Part shown: in pieces, positions 45,255-53,254 of the stretch
How positions within the stretch are numbered: the first letter of the stretch is position 1
How the letters are laid out: each line of letters opens with the position of its first letter
Source: Flectobacillus major DSM 103
GTDB lineage: Bacteria > Bacteroidota > Bacteroidia > Cytophagales > Spirosomataceae
Direction of reading: 5' to 3'
Assembly (NCBI RefSeq): GCF_000427405.1
Contig: NZ_KE386491.1
Coordinates: 789,001-853,000, forward strand
Length of the DNA: 64,000 nucleotides
Made by a program: the position numbers and the translations under genes
The notes under the pieces: model-generated
The model's database searches: none
The model's input: the letters and a program-made list of their open reading frames with translations, nothing else
Told to the model about the DNA's origin: nothing

Positions 45255-46751
45255 ATGAAAAAATATATCAATGTAACTTTTAAAAATGTAGGAAAGACTA
45301 TCAAAGTATCGGTGGCTTCCCTCATGATGCTGGCAGTAATGTCGGCCTGCGATGAGAAAAGTTTGTTAGAACCAACTCCAATTACGTCTTTGTCAGATTT
45401 GCAAGCGTTTTCTACTCCCGACCGTATTTTGGCTCAGGTGAATGGCTTGTATTCAAGTACAAAAAATGGACAGCTTTTCGGTGGTCGTTATTATGTTTAT
45501 AACGATGTGCGTGGCGAGGAGTTTTTGAACGTAACCTCTAATGGTGTTACGGCTCTCCAAACTTGGAACCATACCAACAACTCGTCTTCAAACGAACCAA
45601 CAAACATGTGGAATACAGCCTATTTGGCTATTAACCGTGCCAATTTGTTTATTGAAGGCTTAGACAAAAATCCTAATGTTATTGATGCCACTTTGGCTAC
45701 ACAATATAAGGCCGAAGCTAGATTCTTGAGAGCTTTGGTGTATTATTCTTTGGTAAATACTTATGCTCAGCCATATACTAAAGATAATGGAGCTAGCTTA
45801 GGCGTACCTTTGCGTTTGACTGGTGAGGTTGGTAGTGGTAACAACAACCTAAAAAGAAGTACTGTTGCAGAAGTTTATACACAAATCTTAGCAGATTTGA
45901 ATTTTGCAGAACAAAACTTACCTGCATCTTATGCTTCGGCAGCTTTGAACACAACGCGTGCTCATAAAAACAGTGCGATAGCTTTGAAGGTTCGTATCAA
46001 TTTGATTACAGGAAAATGGAATGATGTTGTGACTGAAGCTAACAAAATTGTTTCGGCAACTGCCCCTTTCAAAGCAAGTACTGGTGTTGCAAATGCTCTA
46101 CAAGCTAACGTAGCTTCTGTTTTTGCTGCTCCTTATACCACTGTTGAGTCTATCTTTTCATTCCCAATGGGCGATAACGACTTACCTGGTACACAAAATG
46201 GTTTGGCTAGTTATTATTTGCCTTTGATTGGTATTGGCGACTTCTCTTTGAACCCAAGTGGCATTTTGGCTAGCTCGGCGTTTTCAGCTACAGATGCAAG
46301 ACGTACCAACTTTGTTAGAAATGACTTTGCTAGTGACCAAGGACGTTTCCGTTTAACAAAATTCCCTACAGGACCAGTTCATAAAGATTTTGTACCTGTG
46401 CTTCGTTATGCTGAGGTTTTATTGAACCTTGCTGAAGCAAAAGCAAGATTGGCTGGTGCTAGTGTAGATGCCTCGGCTTTGGCCTTGTTAAATGCTGTTA
46501 GAAGTCGTTCATCATCAGCTTATACAGCAGCAGATTTTGCTACAGGTTCTGACTTGGTAAGTGCTATCTTGACCGAAAGAAGAATTGAATTCTTAGGTGA
46601 AGGCTTGCGTTCTATTGATTTGCAAAGAACAAATCAGCCACTTCCAGCTAAAGCGAATATTGCAGCTATTCCTGTAACATCGCCAGCTTATATTTGGCCG
46701 ATTCCACAATCTGAAATCAACGTGAATAAGGATTGTGCACCAAATCCATAA
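45255..46751 (+). CDS. SusD/RagB-type outer-membrane lipoprotein 1
   Basis: A 498-aa surface lipoprotein that forms the lid of the SusC-1 transporter and captures substrate. The lipobox ends at Cys32 (Met-Ser-Ala-Cys-Asp-Glu). The fold shows the usual TPR-like helices (Ala-Glu-Ala-Arg-Phe-Leu-Arg-Ala-Leu at about 152-160, Arg-Tyr-Ala-Glu-Val-Leu-Leu-Asn-Leu-Ala-Glu-Ala near 380) and a C-terminal Arg-Arg-Ile-Glu-Phe-Leu-Gly-Glu-Gly motif. It is cotranscribed with SusC-1 and ends in its own hairpin terminator. Confidence 0.94.
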   Translation: MKKYINVTFKNVGKTIKVSVASLMMLAVMSACDEKSLLEPTPITSLSDLQAFSTPDRILAQVNGLYSSTKNGQLFGGRYYVYNDVRGEEFLNVTSNGVTALQTWNHTNNSSSNEPTNMWNTAYLAINRANLFIEGLDKNPNVIDATLATQYKAEARFLRALVYYSLVNTYAQPYTKDNGASLGVPLRLTGEVGSGNNNLKRSTVAEVYTQILADLNFAEQNLPASYASAALNTTRAHKNSAIALKVRINLITGKWNDVVTEANKIVSATAPFKASTGVANALQANVASVFAAPYTTVESIFSFPMGDNDLPGTQNGLASYYLPLIGIGDFSLNPSGILASSAFSATDARRTNFVRNDFASDQGRFRLTKFPTGPVHKDFVPVLRYAEVLLNLAEAKARLAGASVDASALALLNAVRSRSSSAYTAADFATGSDLVSAILTERRIEFLGEGLRSIDLQRTNQPLPAKANIAAIPVTSPAYIWPIPQSEINVNKDCAPNP

Positions 46752-46783
46752 GAACAAAACGTTAATATAACAATTGAGTATAT

Positions 46784-46818
46784 AAAGAAGGTTGGCCTTG
46801 ATTGGTCAACCTTCTTTT
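46784..46818 (+). terminator. Terminator of SusCD pair 1
   Basis: A 14-bp stem (46784-46797 with 46804-46817), one G-U pair and a 6-nt loop, followed by T-rich sequence. Confidence 0.85.
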
Positions 46819-46936
46819 ATTTTTTACCAATGGAATAACTTAAAAAAATCCTATTAATGTGTATATAGAAGATTTACTCAGGTTTGGCAAAAATAGGAAT
46901 TGGGAGTAGGAATACTGGCTAATTGATTATTCATTG

Positions 46937-46968
46937 AAATAATATTTTGTGATAAGTATAAATACTCT
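46937..46968 (+). promoter_or_regulatory. Conserved upstream box A, copy 2 (before SusC-2)
   Basis: Carries AATAATATTTTGTGATAAGT as in copy 1, then ATAAATACTCT, which is closer to copy 3. Its start lies 224 bp before the -7 element of the SusC-2 promoter. Confidence 0.6.
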
Positions 46969-47137
46969 ATATGCCTTTTGTTGGGAGGTTTCGTAAAAGC
47001 GTTTTTAACCATAAAATACTCATATAAGAAATAGAAATTTCGACATGAATTATATTACTTATTGTGGGCTTTATTTGTATTTATCAAATTAAATACTGTA
47101 CTTTACAATGAATTTGAGATGTATGTCACAAAAATAA

Positions 47138-47168
47138 TTGTTAAAGCAATTGTTAATACATAATTTCA
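47138..47168 (+). promoter_or_regulatory. Conserved promoter-like box B, copy 2 (SusC-2)
   Basis: TTG at 47138-47140, 20-nt spacer, TAATTTCA at 47161-47168. The block 47125-47172 is nearly identical to the SusC-1 copy. The resulting leader to the SusC-2 start would be about 410 nt. Confidence 0.6.
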
Positions 47169-47249
47169 TAACACAAAACTATAATAAGTAGCTATTAATC
47201 AAGATTTAGAATCAAGTAAAAACCATCATACAACTAAAACTTCTACCAC

Positions 47250-47321
47250 ATGAATTACAAAATTATACTTATACTTTTTTCCGTATTTTCTACCAAAGTG
47301 CATATTCATAAAGTACAATAA
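47250..47321 (+). CDS. Short leader ORF upstream of SusC-2
   Basis: A 23-codon frame beginning Met-Asn-Tyr-Lys-Ile-Ile-Leu and ending His-Ile-His-Lys-Val-Gln. It starts 89 nt after the -7 element, where the SusC-1 gene itself starts (90 nt after its own -7). The SusC-3 leader has an ORF in the same place with the same Lys-Val-Gln at residue 23. It could be a leader peptide, a remnant of an old SusC start, or the footprint of a conserved RNA element. Expression is not shown. Confidence 0.3.
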   Translation: MNYKIILILFSVFSTKVHIHKVQ

Positions 47322-47583
47322 CTAAGGAAAATGCACAGAACCCAATATTAGATTGTATATCTATTCTTGGCGTTTATCTCACTATTAATTACCCCCAATA
47401 TCAGTAGTTTGATTTATCAAGGAATCCCGATTTTTGATAGGGTATTTCTTAACGGCCAATAATCCAAAGTAGGTCGATAGTCATACTAGAATAATCAATA
47501 AGAGCTTTGTTATAGCCAATCTTATTACCTGAAAGTGTATTTAAACCAGTATTTTAATAATAAACAAACTAAATAAATAGAAC

Positions 47584-50500
47584 ATGAACAAAAAGCTACT
47601 AATGAGTTTTGTTTTGGTGTTTTCGCTAGTATTTAGCTTATTCGCACAAGACAGAACTATTACAGGAAAAGTAACGGCTTCAGAAGATGGTTCACCACTT
47701 CCAGGGGTAAACGTTACTGTGAAAGGTACATCAAGAGGTACTACAACCAATGGCGATGGTACTTTCAAAATCAATGTTGGAACATCGGCCGCTTTAACTT
47801 TCTCTTTTGTTGGTTATAAAAAACAAGATGTACAAGTAGGTGGAAGAAGTGTTGTAAATGTAAGCTTGGTGTCGGATGTGTCTGACCTTGAGGAAGTTGT
47901 GGTGATTGGTTATGGTGTTCAGAAAAAATCAAAACTAACATCATCAATTACAAGTGTACAAGGTAAAGATATTGCTGGCTTGACAACACCAAGTTTTGAC
48001 CAACAGTTGGCTGGTCGTGCTTCGGGGGTACAGGTTACAGTAGGTAGTGGTTTGATCGGACAAGCTCCTCGTATCCGTATTCGTGGTACAAACTCTATTA
48101 CATCTGGTGGTTCGCCATTAATTGTAATTGATGGTGTGCCGTCTATCGACGGAAACCAAGCTGGTGCTAATGCTCCAACCAACCCATTGGCTGATATTAA
48201 CCCAAATGATATTGAATCTTTAGAAATTTTGAAAGATGGTGCTGCTACAGCTATCTATGGTTCAAGAGCATCAAATGGCGTTATTTTGATTACTACCAAA
48301 AAAGGTAAAAAAGGACAGCCATTGAAAGTATCGCTTGATTTGCAATATGGTCTAACAAATCCTATTAACCGTTTTGATTTGTTGAATGCAAAAGAATTTG
48401 TAACAATTGCTAACGAAAAAATCAAGAATGCTAGTTCTTCAGCAGCTCCGCAGGCATTTGAAGACCCTAACGGTACAGATACCGACTGGCAAAAAGTAAT
48501 CCTTCGTCAGGGTATTGCTCAATCGTACAATGTTAACTTCAATGGTGGTACTGACAAAACTAATTACTATTTCTCATTGGGTCATAGCCGTCAGGAAAGT
48601 GCCATTGCTACTAACGGACAGAAACGCTACAACTTTACTGCCAACTTAGACCATAACTTCAACAAGTTTGTTACTATTGGTACTAAAATGCAAATTACTC
48701 GTACCGAAAATACTGGTTTGAACTCTGGTACAAACGCATTGTCGGGTAACTTGACTAACGCTGCTCGTTTGTTTCCTAACGTACCAATTTATAGCACTAC
48801 TCATCCAACGGGCTATAATATTTCACCAGACAATGCTGTTTTGGGTTCAGGTGTCAATACACGTAACATCGACAACAACTACACCAATATTCAGTTTGTA
48901 TTAGACAACAACAAGTTTAAATCTCAAATTGGACGTGTATTGTCAACTTCGTATTTACAAATCAATCCATTCAGTGGCTTGTCATTGAAATCTACCATTG
49001 GTTTAGATTATACAGACGTACGTCGTTTTGAATCGCTAGACCCTCGTCATGGCGATGGCCGTGGTTCAAATGGTATTGTTACACAAGTATCAAGAAACGT
49101 AACTCGTTGGAACTGGCAAAATACAGCCAACTATTTGAAAGATTTTGGCAAGCATTCATTCAATGTTACTTTGGGGGTTGAATACCAACAGCAAAAGATT
49201 TCTTCTTTTACAGCTAACCCAAGTAACTTCTCAGACCGTTTCTTCCAAGGTGAAAACATTATTTCGGGAAGTTATTCTACTCAAGCCGTATTTGGTGGAG
49301 CAGAATCGTCAGGCTTTGATTCATATTTTGGCCGTATTCAGTATGACTATGCTAACAAATATTTCTTGACTTTCTCGGCTCGTAACGATGGTATTTCGGC
49401 TTTACCAAGTGCTAGCCGTAGAGGTAATTTCTTTGGTGGTTCGTTAGCATACAAAATCTCGGAAGAAGAATTCTACAAAAACTCAGCGATTGCTTCGGTT
49501 ATCAATGACTTGAAAGTACGTGGTAGTTATGCACAAGTAGGTAACGTAGATATTGGTGCATTCCCTTACTTAGGTTTGTTTGGTGCAGCACAATATGCTT
49601 CTCAGAATGGTGTAGGTTTTACACAAGCGGGTAACTCAGGCTTGAAATGGGAGTCTAGTTCTCAATTCAACGTTGGTATTGATTGGGGTTTGTTAGACAA
49701 CCGAATCATTTTATCAACGGAGTATTACAATAACGATGTAAGTGATTTGATTTTGGCAGCACCAACAGCTCCTTCTTTGGGTGTACCTAATAACTCTATC
49801 TCTAAAAACGTAGGAGCATTGTACAACAGAGGTCTTGAATTTAGTGTAGACATTCAGGCTATCAAAAAACAGGATTTTAGCTGGAATGTTAACTTGAACT
49901 ACTCTACTTCAAAAAACCAAGTTACAGCTCTAAACAAAGGTATTGACGGTAAAGACCAACCTATTTATCCTTCGGGCAACTACCATATTATTAGAGTAGG
50001 AGATGCTGTTGCGTCGTTGTACGGTTATGTATCGGCTGGTGTAAACCCTGCTAATGGTAATCCTTTGTTTGTAAAAGGAGATGGCCGTATTGTACAAAGA
50101 AGTGTAAACGGTGGTAACTATTCTTTCTATGACCCAGCTAACCCTGCAGTAACTACTAATACGTCTGGAGCAACTTTGTTAGCGGCCGATGTTGCTGATG
50201 GTGGCGATAGAAGAGTATTGGGTAATACCAACCCTACTTGGTTTGGTGGTATTTCAAACTCGTTCAAGTGGAAAGGTTTTGATTTAGATATTTTCTGCCG
50301 TTTCTCAGGAGGTAACAAAATTATGAACGTAACACGCCAAGAAACATTGTTGAACCAAGACTTTAATAACAATGGTCGTGAAATCTTGAATCGTTGGACA
50401 ACAGAAGGACAAATTACAGATGTTCCTAAAGTGGTACTTAACAACGGTAATATTATCAACCTTACGGGTAACTCAGTATCTCGTTTTGTTGAGAATGGCG

Positions 50501-50748
50501 ATTTCTTCCGTATTCAAAACATTGTGTTGGGTTATAATTTACCTAAAACATTGTTATCTAAAGCGGATATTGGTATCAATTCTCTTCGTGTGTATGCACA
50601 AGTTCAGAACGCTTTTACTTTCACTGGTTACAAAGGTTTAGATCCTGAATTGAATGCAAACGGTAACGTTAACCAAACTTTCGGTTTAGATTTTAATACA
50701 AACCCTCAGTTTAGAGTATTGACATTTGGTTTAAATGTAGGTTTTTAA
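47584..50748 (+). CDS. SusC/RagA-type TonB-dependent outer-membrane transporter 2
   Basis: A 1054-aa protein: signal peptide 1-21 (ending Leu-Phe-Ala-Gln), carboxypeptidase-D-regulatory-like domain, TonB-box region Val-Val-Val-Ile-Gly-Tyr-Gly-Val, plug with Ile-Arg-Ile-Arg-Gly-Thr-Asn-Ser and Ala-Thr-Ala-Ile-Tyr-Gly-Ser-Arg, and a barrel ending Gly-Leu-Asn-Val-Gly-Phe. It is related to SusC-1 throughout, including Pro-Ser-Leu-Gly-Val-Pro-Asn-Asn-Ser-Ile in the barrel against Pro-Ser-Arg-Gly-Val-Pro-Asn-Asn-Ser-Ile in SusC-1. Its first 54 nt match SusC-3 with only a few changes. The SusD-2 gene follows 27 bp later. Confidence 0.95.
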   Translation: MNKKLLMSFVLVFSLVFSLFAQDRTITGKVTASEDGSPLPGVNVTVKGTSRGTTTNGDGTFKINVGTSAALTFSFVGYKKQDVQVGGRSVVNVSLVSDVSDLEEVVVIGYGVQKKSKLTSSITSVQGKDIAGLTTPSFDQQLAGRASGVQVTVGSGLIGQAPRIRIRGTNSITSGGSPLIVIDGVPSIDGNQAGANAPTNPLADINPNDIESLEILKDGAATAIYGSRASNGVILITTKKGKKGQPLKVSLDLQYGLTNPINRFDLLNAKEFVTIANEKIKNASSSAAPQAFEDPNGTDTDWQKVILRQGIAQSYNVNFNGGTDKTNYYFSLGHSRQESAIATNGQKRYNFTANLDHNFNKFVTIGTKMQITRTENTGLNSGTNALSGNLTNAARLFPNVPIYSTTHPTGYNISPDNAVLGSGVNTRNIDNNYTNIQFVLDNNKFKSQIGRVLSTSYLQINPFSGLSLKSTIGLDYTDVRRFESLDPRHGDGRGSNGIVTQVSRNVTRWNWQNTANYLKDFGKHSFNVTLGVEYQQQKISSFTANPSNFSDRFFQGENIISGSYSTQAVFGGAESSGFDSYFGRIQYDYANKYFLTFSARNDGISALPSASRRGNFFGGSLAYKISEEEFYKNSAIASVINDLKVRGSYAQVGNVDIGAFPYLGLFGAAQYASQNGVGFTQAGNSGLKWESSSQFNVGIDWGLLDNRIILSTEYYNNDVSDLILAAPTAPSLGVPNNSISKNVGALYNRGLEFSVDIQAIKKQDFSWNVNLNYSTSKNQVTALNKGIDGKDQPIYPSGNYHIIRVGDAVASLYGYVSAGVNPANGNPLFVKGDGRIVQRSVNGGNYSFYDPANPAVTTNTSGATLLAADVADGGDRRVLGNTNPTWFGGISNSFKWKGFDLDIFCRFSGGNKIMNVTRQETLLNQDFNNNGREILNRWTTEGQITDVPKVVLNNGNIINLTGNSVSRFVENGDFFRIQNIVLGYNLPKTLLSKADIGINSLRVYAQVQNAFTFTGYKGLDPELNANGNVNQTFGLDFNTNPQFRVLTFGLNVGF

Positions 50749-50775
50749 TATCAGCAAACAGAAATAGAAATAGTC

Positions 50776-52386
50776 ATGAAAATATTTAATTATAAAAGAA
50801 CCCTTGCCTTTGGTGCTATGTTGGCATTACTAACGGCATGTGAGGTAACGGATCTTCAGCCAGCCGATGCCCTTTCTGAATCTACGGCTTTCCAAACTCC
50901 TGAAAGAATCGAATTGGCTGTAGCTGGTGTGTACGATGGTGCACAGTCTGGTTTCTATGCCTCAGGACAAGTTCGTGGGTATCCTTTTGGAGCAGCTCAC
51001 TTACAACAAGGCGATGCTCGTGGCGAGGATATGGTCAGTGTAGCTGCATTTTATGCTGTTACTTACGATGCTACTTACGATGCTACATCATTTAACAACG
51101 GATATTTTTGGCAGACAATCTATGCTATGGTAAACCGTGCCAATGTTGTAATTGATGGTATTAAGAAAGCTCCTGTAGGTGGTTCATTGACTCAAGAAGC
51201 TAAAAATGCTTATGAAGGTGAAATGCGTTTCTTGAGAGCTTTAGGCCACTTTTATTTGTTGGTGAACTTCTCAAGACCTTACGGTGATAACCCTACGACT
51301 GCCAATGGTGGTGTGCCATATCGTGACCAACCTGTAGGAACAAGTACAGGTATTACTGTTGACGAAGCAAGTAAAGTTGGACGTGGTACAGTAGCCGAAG
51401 GTTATGAAAAAATCTTAGCAGATTTGGATTTTGCAGAAGCTAACCTTCCTGTAACTCGTACTTCAGGAAAACAAATCACTCGTGCAACAAAAGGTGCTGC
51501 TATTGCCTTGAAAACAAGAATCAGATTGCACCAAAACAACTGGGCTAAGGTAATTGAAGAAGCTAATAAGCTTATTCCTACTTCGGGTACACCTGTAAGT
51601 TCTATCGGTGGTTATACTTTAACGGCTACTCCAATGGGAGCGTTTGGTGCAGCTAATAAAAGCAATACAGAGTCTATTTTCTCTATAGAAAACAACGACG
51701 TTGATAATGCTGGTGTTAACGGTGCTGCTCCTGCAATGTATATTGCATCGATTGCTGGCGGTCGTGGTATTTTGGGTATTAGTCCACTTATCTGGAATCA
51801 GCCTTTTTTCCCAGCTAATGACTACAGAAAGTCGGCTGACATGGTTTTGCAAGACGGAGCTAGCTCGCCAGGTCGTGGAGCGTATTTCTCGAAAAAATAT
51901 GCAGATGCCGTAAACCGTACCGACAACGCACCAATTATTCGTTATGCCGAAGTATTATTGAACGCCGCCGAAGCGATTGCTCGTAGCTCGAATAGTGTAG
52001 ACCCAAGAGCTTTGGCATTGTTGAATGCTGTTCGTAACAGAGCTGTACCTGAAGGAAGCGGCCGTTATACTGCCGCAAGCTTTGCTAATGGTCAAGAATT
52101 AACTCGTGCTATTTTGAACGAGCGTAGAATTGAGTTTTTAGCGGAAGGTATGCGTTGGTTAGATATTCACCGCTTAGGACCAGACCCTGTGTTTACAACA
52201 GGTGGTATTCCTGCAAAAGCGAGCCGTACGCTTACTTTTACCAATTTGTATACTAACAACTCTTCTACAACATTTGCTATGTTAGCGGCAATTCCATACT
52301 CGAATTTCAAATTCCTATGGCCACTTCCAGTAGAAGAAATCAATAACAACCCAACATTGAAAAATCAGCAAAACCCTGGTTGGTAA
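50776..52386 (+). CDS. SusD/RagB-type outer-membrane lipoprotein 2
   Basis: A 536-aa surface lipoprotein paired with SusC-2. The lipobox ends at Cys22 (Leu-Leu-Thr-Ala-Cys-Glu). TPR-like helices include Glu-Met-Arg-Phe-Leu-Arg-Ala-Leu-Gly-His near residue 150 and Arg-Tyr-Ala-Glu-Val-Leu-Leu-Asn-Ala-Ala-Glu-Ala near 392. The C-terminal motif is Glu-Arg-Arg-Ile-Glu-Phe-Leu-Ala-Glu-Gly. A short internal duplication, Tyr-Asp-Ala-Thr-Tyr-Asp-Ala-Thr, is seen at about residues 97-104. It closes with a hairpin whose arms resemble those of the SusCD-3 terminator. Confidence 0.94.
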   Translation: MKIFNYKRTLAFGAMLALLTACEVTDLQPADALSESTAFQTPERIELAVAGVYDGAQSGFYASGQVRGYPFGAAHLQQGDARGEDMVSVAAFYAVTYDATYDATSFNNGYFWQTIYAMVNRANVVIDGIKKAPVGGSLTQEAKNAYEGEMRFLRALGHFYLLVNFSRPYGDNPTTANGGVPYRDQPVGTSTGITVDEASKVGRGTVAEGYEKILADLDFAEANLPVTRTSGKQITRATKGAAIALKTRIRLHQNNWAKVIEEANKLIPTSGTPVSSIGGYTLTATPMGAFGAANKSNTESIFSIENNDVDNAGVNGAAPAMYIASIAGGRGILGISPLIWNQPFFPANDYRKSADMVLQDGASSPGRGAYFSKKYADAVNRTDNAPIIRYAEVLLNAAEAIARSSNSVDPRALALLNAVRNRAVPEGSGRYTAASFANGQELTRAILNERRIEFLAEGMRWLDIHRLGPDPVFTTGGIPAKASRTLTFTNLYTNNSSTTFAMLAAIPYSNFKFLWPLPVEEINNNPTLKNQQNPGW

Positions 52387-52417
52387 GCCCTTTTTTGATA
52401 TAGGTATAATTAATACT

Positions 52418-52450
52418 AAGCGGTATCGAATAACTTCGATACCGCTTTTT
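52418..52450 (+). terminator. Terminator of SusCD pair 2
   Basis: A perfect 13-bp stem (52418-52430 with 52435-52447), loop TAAC, then a T run. The core GGTATCGAA / TTCGATACC is repeated in the pair 3 terminator. Confidence 0.92.
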
Positions 52451-52605
52451 TATTGGGTAAGATAACGATACGATTTTTCTAAGATAGCTGTTAATGCTTA
52501 TTTCTTGAAACTTAGAATAGTTCTATTTTATGTATTTCTTAAAATATGCCTATTTGGCAAAAAAAGCTATTGCTAGAATTAGCTTTTGTCATAATAATAT
52601 ATGTT

Positions 52606-52638
52606 GAAATATTATTTGGCAGATAAGTAAAAATACTC
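52606..52638 (+). promoter_or_regulatory. Conserved upstream box A, copy 3 (before SusC-3)
   Basis: A more diverged copy: it keeps GATAAGTA and AAATACTCTAT at matching positions. Its start is 224 bp before the -7 element of the SusC-3 promoter, the same spacing as copy 2. The sequence between 52451 and 52605 and the interval to 52806 are AT-rich without other features. Confidence 0.5.
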
Positions 52639-52806
52639 TATTTGTAGGTCTTGAGGCTACACTTCTACAATAATTCAGAAGTGAACGAGATCTGTTTTTT
52701 GCTTGAAATAGTTATATAAATTAACCTAAATTTGATTATATAATATAAATAAAAGTACTTTTTGTTGTATTATTGGTTAATATTCATGAATGTTTTTTGA
52801 AAAAAA

Positions 52807-52837
52807 TTGCATCATTGGTTGTTAGTGTATAATTTCA
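52807..52837 (+). promoter_or_regulatory. Conserved promoter-like box B, copy 3 (SusC-3)
   Basis: TTG at 52807-52809, 20-nt spacer, TAATTTCA at 52830-52837, identical in layout to copies 1 and 2. The leader to the SusC-3 start is about 410 nt. Confidence 0.55.
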
Positions 52838-52918
52838 AGTCATCATTAAAAAATAACACTTCATTAATAAACACATAAAATTAAGTAGAAACTATTGGTT
52901 GCTACTGTCTGAAATGCT

Positions 52919-53008
52919 ATGGAAAATATATTTACTACAACCCCACCACCAGTCTTCATTAGTACCATACATATTTGTAAAGTACAAATAATACAAAATT
53001 GTCATTAG
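52919..53008 (+). CDS. Short leader ORF upstream of SusC-3
   Basis: A 29-codon frame beginning Met-Glu-Asn-Ile-Phe-Thr, exactly 89 nt after the -7 element. Residues 12-23 (Val-Phe-Ile-Ser-Thr-Ile-His-Ile-Cys-Lys-Val-Gln) line up without gaps with the SusC-2 leader ORF (Val-Phe-Ser-Thr-Lys-Val-His-Ile-His-Lys-Val-Gln). It is followed by a TCATCATT / AATGATGA hairpin at 53056-53077. No evidence of translation beyond this parallel. Confidence 0.3.
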   Translation: MENIFTTTPPPVFISTIHICKVQIIQNCH

Positions 53009-53254
53009 GCACAAATAACATTTCTCAGAATTAATTCTCAGGGTTTTGTCTGTATTCATCATTGTTACAAATGATGACATAATACTGTTGTTTTATCTTT
53101 TTTGTACCGTTAATAATTTCTACATCAAATAGTTACAAAGCATACAACAAGTAGCGTAATTATCCCTTCAATTTATCTAGTTTCTATTCATCCCGAATAG
53201 AACAAAGTATTGCAAAGAGTATTTTCTAACAAACTAAATAAATCTAATACAAAC

